Part shown: one piece after another, positions 5,767 through 10,104 of the stretch
How positions within the stretch are numbered: position 1 is the stretch's first letter
Layout of the letters: every line of letters starts with the position of its first letter
From: an uncultured Lachnospiraceae bacterium
Lineage (GTDB): Bacteria; Bacillota_A; Clostridia; Lachnospirales; Lachnospiraceae
Reading direction: 5' to 3'
Assembly (NCBI GenBank): GCA_946614075.1
Contig: CAMOGO010000026.1
Coordinates: forward strand, 1 to 10,104
DNA length: 10,104 bases
The notes under the pieces: model-generated
Database searches by the model: none
Seen by the model: only the letters and a program-made list of their open reading frames with translations
What the model was told of the DNA's origin: nothing
Made by a program: the position numbers and the translations under genes

Positions 5767-5856
5767 TTTATGAAGGCAAAGTGAGGATGCCAAACAGTTC
5801 GGATGAAGAGCTCGCTCTTCGGACAACTGTTTGCACCCTCACTTTGCCTTCATAAA
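5767..5856. repeat. 90-bp near-perfect palindromic element (REP- or MITE-like)
   Basis: The arms 5767-5811 and 5814-5856 are inverted copies starting TTTATGAAGGCAAAGTGAGG and ending in its complement CCTCACTTTGCCTTCATAAA. The outer 20 bp are perfect, there are a few mismatches and small gaps inside, and a TC centre sits within GAAGAGC..GCTCTTC. The RNA would fold into one long hairpin on either strand. It contains a 22-codon plus-strand ORF (5787-5855) without a convincing ribosome binding site. It lies between the Nudix-gene terminator and the vWA promoter. Related arms flank ispF, so it looks like a dispersed family. No transposase is present. Confidence 0.8.
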
Positions 5857-5884
5857 ATTCCCTTTTGGCGGCCGTGTGCAAAAA

Positions 5885-5925
5885 AGAAGCTCACGAAGTT
5901 TTGATTCGTGAGCTTCTCATTCTTT
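5885..5925 (-). terminator. Intrinsic terminator of the Nudix-regulator transcript
   Basis: A perfect 13-bp stem (AGAAGCTCACGAA with TTCGTGAGCTTCT) and a 7-nt loop, flanked by an A-run on one side and a T-rich run on the other, so it can work both ways. It begins just after the Nudix-gene stop. My boundaries may be off by one base. Confidence 0.9.
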
Positions 5926-5931
5926 TTGAAT

Positions 5932-6723
5932 TTATTTTTGAATTTTCTCTGTCACGCGGTAGGTCCCGGCGGGGCGGCCTGCATGCGGATGCCCCTCCCA
6001 CTCATCGTGATTATTCAGGATCTTCCCGGTGATGATATACCGGTTCTTGATAAAACGGCGGAAGTTCGGAATATCTGCCTCGCTTCCCTTGACTGCATTA
6101 TAGACATGCCTGAGCTCTGTCAGGGTAAACCTCTTAGGCTCCGGCAGGAAGCGGAAGGCGATGTCGGAATAATCGATCTTCCCGGCCATACGGTCCACGG
6201 CGGTCCGGATCATCTCGTAGTGATCGAAGGCAAGCCGGTTCTTCCTCAGTACGATCCTCCGGCCTTTCTGATCGGAGGCTGTGGAGACAAACCGCAGCTC
6301 CTCTTCGGAGCGGTCGATGTCAAACAGCATCGCCTCGCCATCCCGGATGCCTGGCCGATAGATCAGCTTGCTGGCCGGAAGCATCGCGATGTAGGCGACG
6401 GAGATGACACGCATGCGGGGGTCTCTGTCGACCCTGGAGAAGGTGTAAAGCTGCTCCAGCTCCACCCGGCTGACGCCGGCTTCCTTCTTCGCGGTCCGCT
6501 CTGCAGCCTCCTCGGCGGTCTCCGACATCCCGACAAAGCTTCCCGGAATGGCCCAGAAATCCTTGAAGGGTTCCTCGTTCCGATAGATCAGGAGGATCCG
6601 CAGGACATCCTTCTCATTGGTAAAAATCAAAACATCTGTCGTCACCGAGGGCCGTTCATAATCCTCAGGCCGGTAGGATGCGAGGAAGGCATCCTCGGCC
6701 GTTTTTCTGTTATCGTCCATCAT
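5932..6723 (-). CDS. NrtR-like transcriptional regulator: degenerate Nudix domain plus winged helix
   Basis: The 263-residue protein has a Nudix-fold domain (about 26-150) followed by a C-terminal winged helix (about 190-260), the layout of NrtR-type regulators that sense ADP-ribose-related or other nucleotide ligands. DNA-binding half: KRFTLTELRHVYNAVKGS, then NFRRFIKNRYI and GRPAGTYRV, typical of the family. The Nudix box (62-84) is degenerate against GX5EX7REUXEEXGU: Ser for Gly at 62, Thr for the first metal-binding Glu at 77 and Lys for the second at 80. Only E68, R76, E81 and G83 remain, so hydrolysis is unlikely and ligand sensing more so. Its start is 17 bp after proA with no good ribosome binding site, so translational coupling is likely. 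Target genes are unknown, and no NAD-synthesis gene is in the window. Confidence 0.88.
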   Translation of the reverse strand: MMDDNRKTAEDAFLASYRPEDYERPSVTTDVLIFTNEKDVLRILLIYRNEEPFKDFWAIPGSFVGMSETAEEAAERTAKKEAGVSRVELEQLYTFSRVDRDPRMRVISVAYIAMLPASKLIYRPGIRDGEAMLFDIDRSEEELRFVSTASDQKGRRIVLRKNRLAFDHYEMIRTAVDRMAGKIDYSDIAFRFLPEPKRFTLTELRHVYNAVKGSEADIPNFRRFIKNRYIITGKILNNHDEWEGHPHAGRPAGTYRVTEKIQK

Positions 6724-6740
6724 GTATACCAGTTTTCAGA

Positions 6741-7973
6741 TTACAGATCCCGGAAATGGAACTGCTTGGCACCGCTCGCGTAGTCTCCCACGATGTGGCC
6801 ATTACCCTTCAGGCGGTATTTGTAGGTGACCAGGCCCTCTAAGCCAACCGGGCCTCTCGGCGGCATCTTTCCGGTGCTGATGCCGACCTCTGCGCCAAAG
6901 CCGTAACGGAATCCATCCGCGAAACGCGTCGAGGCATTCCAGTATACGCCTGCGCTGTCTACCAGGTTGAAAAACTCCTCCGCTGCCTGCGGGTTCTCCG
7001 TCACGATGCTGTCGGTATGGTGCGAACCGTACCGATTGATGTGCGCGATCGCCTCCTCCTCGGAGGAAACGACCTTCACGGTCATCTTGTAATCCAGGTA
7101 CTCCCGGAAATCCTCCTCGCTGACGGCGTCGATCCAATCGACCGGAACCGGAGCCGCACCGGGAAGGCGCTTTTTTACCTCTTCCGCGATGTCCTTATGC
7201 AGCAGCAGGGTTTCTGCGGCGTTGCAGGCTGCAACGTACTGCGTCTTGGCATCGACGATGATCGGGATGGCCTTGTCCAGGTCTGCATCCTTGTCCACAT
7301 AGACGTGGCAGATGCCTGCCGCATGGCCCATGACCGGAATGTCGGAATGGTCCATGATATAGCGGACAAAGGCATTGGAGCCGCGGGGGATCAGCAGGTC
7401 GATATCCTCCGGGCAGTGAAGGATCTCATCGATTCCGGCACGGTCCTCGATCAGACCGGCGAAATTCTCCGGCAGACCGGCTTCTACGCCGCTTTCATAG
7501 ATCACGTCAAACAGAGCACGGTTGGTATTCTTCGCCTCGCTGCCGCCCTTTAAGATCACGCCATTTCCGCTCTTGATGCAAAGGGAGGAAATCTGGACCA
7601 GCGAATCCGGGCGGGACTCAAAGATGACGCCAATGACGCCGATCGGGCAGGAAATTCTCGTCAGCACGAGTCCCTCATCCAGCTCTCTCTGCAAAAGAAC
7701 CTTTCCGACCGGGTCGTCCAGATGCGTGAGGTTTTTGATGCCCTCGCAGACATCGCCCAGCTTATGTGCGTCAAACTTCAGACGTCCGCGGATGGGGCCA
7801 GGCAGGTCCACTCCATCCTCCATATCCCTCGCATTTGCCTCAAAAATCTCAGAAGCATGGGCCTTCAGGGCTTCCCCGATCTCCTCCAGGGCCTTGTTCC
7901 GTACCTCTACACTCAGAACACCCAGCTTATGACTCGCTTCCTTGACTGCTCTTGCCATTTCCTTATAATCCAT
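6741..7973 (-). CDS. proA: Glutamate-5-semialdehyde dehydrogenase (gamma-glutamyl phosphate reductase)
   Basis: Second enzyme of proline synthesis from glutamate: NADPH-dependent reduction of gamma-glutamyl phosphate to glutamate semialdehyde in the cytosol. The 410-residue length is normal. Family signatures are present: PIGVIGVIFESRPD (108-123), SGNGVILKGGSEA (135-147), the catalytic Cys250 in YVAACNAAETLL, and the C-terminal GFGAEVGISTGKMPPRGPVGLEGL. GAGAGGA lies about 8 nt before the ATG. The upstream neighbour is a lipid kinase gene 112 bp away, not proB (glutamate 5-kinase), the usual partner. No firm promoter or terminator was seen in that gap, so it may be co-transcribed with the kinase and with the regulator gene 17 bp downstream. 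Confidence 0.97.
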   Translation of the reverse strand: MDYKEMARAVKEASHKLGVLSVEVRNKALEEIGEALKAHASEIFEANARDMEDGVDLPGPIRGRLKFDAHKLGDVCEGIKNLTHLDDPVGKVLLQRELDEGLVLTRISCPIGVIGVIFESRPDSLVQISSLCIKSGNGVILKGGSEAKNTNRALFDVIYESGVEAGLPENFAGLIEDRAGIDEILHCPEDIDLLIPRGSNAFVRYIMDHSDIPVMGHAAGICHVYVDKDADLDKAIPIIVDAKTQYVAACNAAETLLLHKDIAEEVKKRLPGAAPVPVDWIDAVSEEDFREYLDYKMTVKVVSSEEEAIAHINRYGSHHTDSIVTENPQAAEEFFNLVDSAGVYWNASTRFADGFRYGFGAEVGISTGKMPPRGPVGLEGLVTYKYRLKGNGHIVGDYASGAKQFHFRDL

Positions 7974-8085
7974 CTTGTCTTCCTCTCGATCTGATATTGC
8001 TTTTCCCTTATTTCCAAACGATTGGTCTGCCGTCAGTGCTTTCCACTTAGCAGCAGCTATTCCCCCGGATCCTTATGCCATTGAC

Positions 8086-9036
8086 CTAAACAATCAGCAG
8101 GAGTTTTCCGTTCTCTACGAAGTAGTGGTCCTTTTTCGGCGTCCCGCGAAGCTCCCCGTCGGTATGGGCCGGCAGCGCATTTTCAAGCGTCAGCCACGCC
8201 TCCGTGCAGCGGATCGCATGTACACCCTTTCTCTTCTCATGGCCCTTCCACATCGAAGACAGCAGAACCGGGACAATCTTAAGCGAGCTGCTCTCCTCCA
8301 CCACGCACAGATCCAGTTTCCCGTCGGTCGGATCGGCTTTTGGCGCAAAGGCAAACCCGCCGCCCTCGTACGGAAGGATATGGGCCGAGGTAAAGGCCAT
8401 CTGCCGTAAAGGAAGACGGACAATCTCCGAAGAGGCATCCTCCCGGTAGCAAAGCTCCGCGTCTGTGGGCTTCAGCCCGACAATCTCCTGTACACCGATC
8501 TTGACGTAGGACAGCTTCCCCAGGTGGATTTTATTCAGCCAGACCTTTGCCTTATCCCGGAAGGTCTGGACACAGACAGCTGCGTCATAGCCGGTGCCGG
8601 CGCTTACGACAAAGCGGTGTCTCGTCGCCGGATCCTCATCGCAGACGAGGACTCCGATGTCCAGCTCTTTTGTCTGCTGTGAGGCAAGGATTCTCTTCAG
8701 CCCCTCCTCCGGTACCGTGGGAAGCCCATTTCCACGGGCGAAATCATTTCCCGAGCCGGTCGGTATATATCCTACGGGGACACGGGCCTCGAGGTGCAGT
8801 CCATTGACCACCTCATCGAGGGTTCCGTCACCGCCCAGCACGATGATCCCCGTAATGCCGCGTGCATCCTCCGCAGATCTCGTAATCTCCTCGGCAAACC
8901 TGGTCGCGTCGCCGGGAGCGGTTGTCCGATGCGCCGTATAGGCGACCCCACGCTCCTTCAGGATTTCCTCGATGTGGTCTCCGATCACAGCAGCCTGGCC
9001 GGAACGAGAATGCGGATTGATGATAATATGATACAT
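8086..9036 (-). CDS. DagK/YegS-family lipid (diacylglycerol-type) kinase
   Basis: Member of the DAGK catalytic-domain family, which phosphorylates diacylglycerol or related lipids with ATP at the membrane surface and recycles lipid from envelope polymers. Length is 316 residues. The N-terminal NPHSRSGQA (7-15), the nucleotide-binding LGGDGTLDEVVNG (67-79) and PTGSGNDFAR (92-101) are all canonical. The C-terminal half follows the family: DIGVL, SAGTGYDAAV, the LPYEGGGFAFAPKADPTDGKLDLCVVE block (about 240-265) and DGEL near the end. There is no membrane segment. I chose the start at 9036 over the in-frame ATG at 9081: AGAGGTG lies 5 nt upstream, the family begins at MYHIIINP, and the earlier ATG falls inside the terminator hairpin of the previous gene. 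The true substrate cannot be told from sequence. Confidence 0.93.
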   Translation of the reverse strand: MYHIIINPHSRSGQAAVIGDHIEEILKERGVAYTAHRTTAPGDATRFAEEITRSAEDARGITGIIVLGGDGTLDEVVNGLHLEARVPVGYIPTGSGNDFARGNGLPTVPEEGLKRILASQQTKELDIGVLVCDEDPATRHRFVVSAGTGYDAAVCVQTFRDKAKVWLNKIHLGKLSYVKIGVQEIVGLKPTDAELCYREDASSEIVRLPLRQMAFTSAHILPYEGGGFAFAPKADPTDGKLDLCVVEESSSLKIVPVLLSSMWKGHEKRKGVHAIRCTEAWLTLENALPAHTDGELRGTPKKDHYFVENGKLLLIV

Positions 9037-9060
9037 AAAGCACCTCTCCCCGGGTGCCTG

Positions 9061-9103
9061 AAAAACGACACCCCTTACCATGAATCTTAAACATGGTAAG
9101 GGG
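9061..9103 (-). terminator. Intrinsic terminator of the glycosyltransferase gene
   Basis: A perfect 12-bp stem (CCCCTTACCATG with CATGGTAAGGGG) and a 9-nt loop. On the minus strand it is followed by TGTCG and a run of five T. It ends the glycosyltransferase transcript about 40 nt after the stop codon. Confidence 0.85.
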
Positions 9104-9113
9104 GTCTTGTCAA
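9084..9113 (-). promoter_or_regulatory. Probable promoter of the lipid kinase gene, overlapping a terminator
   Basis: On the minus strand there is a consensus -35 box TTGACA, an 18-bp spacer and TAAGAT as -10 (4 of 6); TTTAAG at 16 bp is an alternative. The spacer is one arm of the terminator hairpin and the -10 box lies in its loop. Read-through from the glycosyltransferase and initiation here share the same DNA. Confidence 0.5.
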
Positions 9114-9142
9114 ACGTTATTTAGCGGAACGTGCCATCGTTT

Positions 9143-10104
9143 TTAGTTGAATCCGTAAATCTTCTGTGCGAGTTTGTAGACCAGGACGCTGATCTTCCGG
9201 CCGACGGCTCCGGGGAGGTTCACGCCTCTGCCGAGGAAGCCGGAGCGGATATCCTTGTACAGGACCTCGTCCTTCTCCTTCATGTAGTTCCAGAGATCCT
9301 TTTTCTTCTCGAGGGCCTCGGGCGTACCAATGCGGATGAGCAGGATGGAGGAAATCGCCGAGATGATATCCAGGTAATTTCTCATGTAGGACTTGACATG
9401 AGGATTGTCGATCTGGCGTTTGGCCAGGATGTCGATCATGATCTTATTTACACGGATCTGCTGATCGATTCGCTTGATCATGACGCTCTCATGGACCGAC
9501 TGGTCATCGCGGCCGATGAAGTAATGATAGAAGTCTACGTCGATGTAGTACAGCGTCTTGACAAACGGCAGCGGCTGATAGCAGAAAATATTGTCGACGT
9601 AGAAGGTATGCTTCGGGAGCACCATGCCACTCTCGCGGACCATCGCGGTGCGGTAGATCACGGAGTGCATCAGGATGTAGGTGCCTGTAGGCATCGGCTT
9701 CGCCTCATCCCAGGTGAAAGGACGACCGATCGGTAGATATTTGTGATACTCCATCACCTTCTTGTGCGTGGCGCCTTGCTTGTCATAGATGAAATTGCTG
9801 ATGACGAGGTCCGGCGGCGTCTCCATCTGCGAGAAGCGCTCCAGATGCTCCAGGATCGTCATATAGGCCTCAGCGCCGACCCAGTCATCGCTGTCGACGA
9901 CCTTGTAATACATACCAGTCGCGTTGCGCAGTCCGGCGTTTACCGCCTCGCCATGTCCGCCATTCTCCTGATGGATCGCGCGTACGATCCCCGGATACTT
10001 TGCCTCATACTCATCGGCGATCTCCGCCGTGCGGTCCTTCGAACCATCGTCGACGATCAGGATCTCGACCTTGTCCCCGCCCGGCAGCAGGCTCTCGATG
10101 CAAT
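9143..10104 (-). CDS. GT2-family (GT-A fold) glycosyltransferase, 5' end cut by window edge
   Basis: Transfers a sugar from a nucleotide-sugar donor, probably to a cell-wall or surface polysaccharide; the substrate is unknown. The frame is open to the right edge, giving 319 visible codons. My translation from the edge reads CIESLLPGGDKVEILIVDDG, continuing with SKDRTAEIADEY, and then NGGHGEAVNAGLRNATG and KVVDSDDWV. The DDGS nucleotide-binding acidic pair and the metal-binding DSDDW of GT2 enzymes are both present. An ATG at 9913 would start after the nucleotide-binding half, so it is not the true start. By comparison only about 20 residues are missing. The C-terminal half (about 200-319) is helical and carries no membrane anchor that I can see, unlike many polysaccharide GT2 proteins. 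The gene ends in the terminator at 9061-9103. Confidence 0.92.
   Translation of the reverse strand, partial: CIESLLPGGDKVEILIVDDGSKDRTAEIADEYEAKYPGIVRAIHQENGGHGEAVNAGLRNATGMYYKVVDSDDWVGAEAYMTILEHLERFSQMETPPDLVISNFIYDKQGATHKKVMEYHKYLPIGRPFTWDEAKPMPTGTYILMHSVIYRTAMVRESGMVLPKHTFYVDNIFCYQPLPFVKTLYYIDVDFYHYFIGRDDQSVHESVMIKRIDQQIRVNKIMIDILAKRQIDNPHVKSYMRNYLDIISAISSILLIRIGTPEALEKKKDLWNYMKEKDEVLYKDIRSGFLGRGVNLPGAVGRKISVLVYKLAQKIYGFN

Noticed and set aside
4678..5784. 368-codon open frame on the plus strand opposite the vWA gene
   Set aside because: Antisense shadow of the vWA gene. It has no convincing ribosome binding site and runs into the palindromic element.
5787..5855. 22-codon plus-strand ORF inside the palindromic element
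   Set aside because: No convincing ribosome binding site or promoter. The open frame is probably a by-product of the palindrome, though its partial echo before ispF is recorded as a finding.
5908..6783. 291-codon open frame on the plus strand opposite the Nudix regulator
   Set aside because: Starts inside the terminator hairpin and is the complement of a well-supported gene.
7974..8085. Promoter or terminator between the lipid kinase and proA
   Set aside because: Only weak -10-like matches with wrong spacing and a 4-bp stem were seen, not enough to annotate.
9037..9081. Earlier ATG for the lipid kinase at 9081
   Set aside because: It lies inside the terminator stem and adds residues before the normal family start; the ATG at 9036 has a ribosome binding site.
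1..10104. CRISPR array, prophage, IS element or integrase
   Set aside because: No regularly spaced repeats, transposase, integrase or phage structural genes were seen in either strand.

Overview
The window looks like a chromosomal segment of a moderately GC-rich Firmicute, most likely class Clostridia and possibly a Lachnospiraceae-type genome. The grounds are strong AGGAGG-type ribosome binding sites, sigma-A promoters of TTGNNN-N17-TATAAT form, a tRNA without an encoded CCA, short intergenic gaps and the protein families present. The taxonomic call is an inference from style, not from a marker gene. All nine protein genes and the single tRNA lie on the minus strand, so transcription runs from right to left. 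The long plus-strand ORFs are antisense shadows.

Reading in the direction of transcription: (1) a GT2-family glycosyltransferase cut by the right edge, ending in a hairpin terminator. (2) A DagK/YegS-type lipid kinase whose probable promoter overlaps that terminator, then proA (glutamate-5-semialdehyde dehydrogenase), then an NrtR-like Nudix plus winged-helix regulator with a degenerate Nudix box, ended by a perfect 13-bp-stem terminator. (3) A 90-bp near-perfect palindromic element. (4) A stand-alone von Willebrand factor A (vWA) domain protein with a 20-bp direct repeat in its promoter region, followed by a divergent adenylosuccinate-synthetase (PurA) paralogue, probably one operon. (5) An unrecognised lipoprotein with its own TATAAT box. 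(6) tRNA-Gly(CCC) with its own promoter and terminator. (7) ispF, bracketed by diverged arms of the same palindromic element. (8) A bacterial PH-domain protein with a Met/Asp/Gly/His-rich tail. (9) An OmpR/PhoB-type response regulator whose reading frame stays open through a terminator hairpin at the left edge.

Most genes are housekeeping: isoprenoid, proline and lipid metabolism, two-component regulation and translation. The parts that deserve attention are the vWA and PurA-like pair and the palindromic element. The PurA-like protein keeps the phosphate-binding loop, catalytic Asp and His of PurA but has lost the arginine-rich aspartate-binding loop and the normal C-terminus. The element occurs in full at 5767-5856 and as two diverged arms around ispF.
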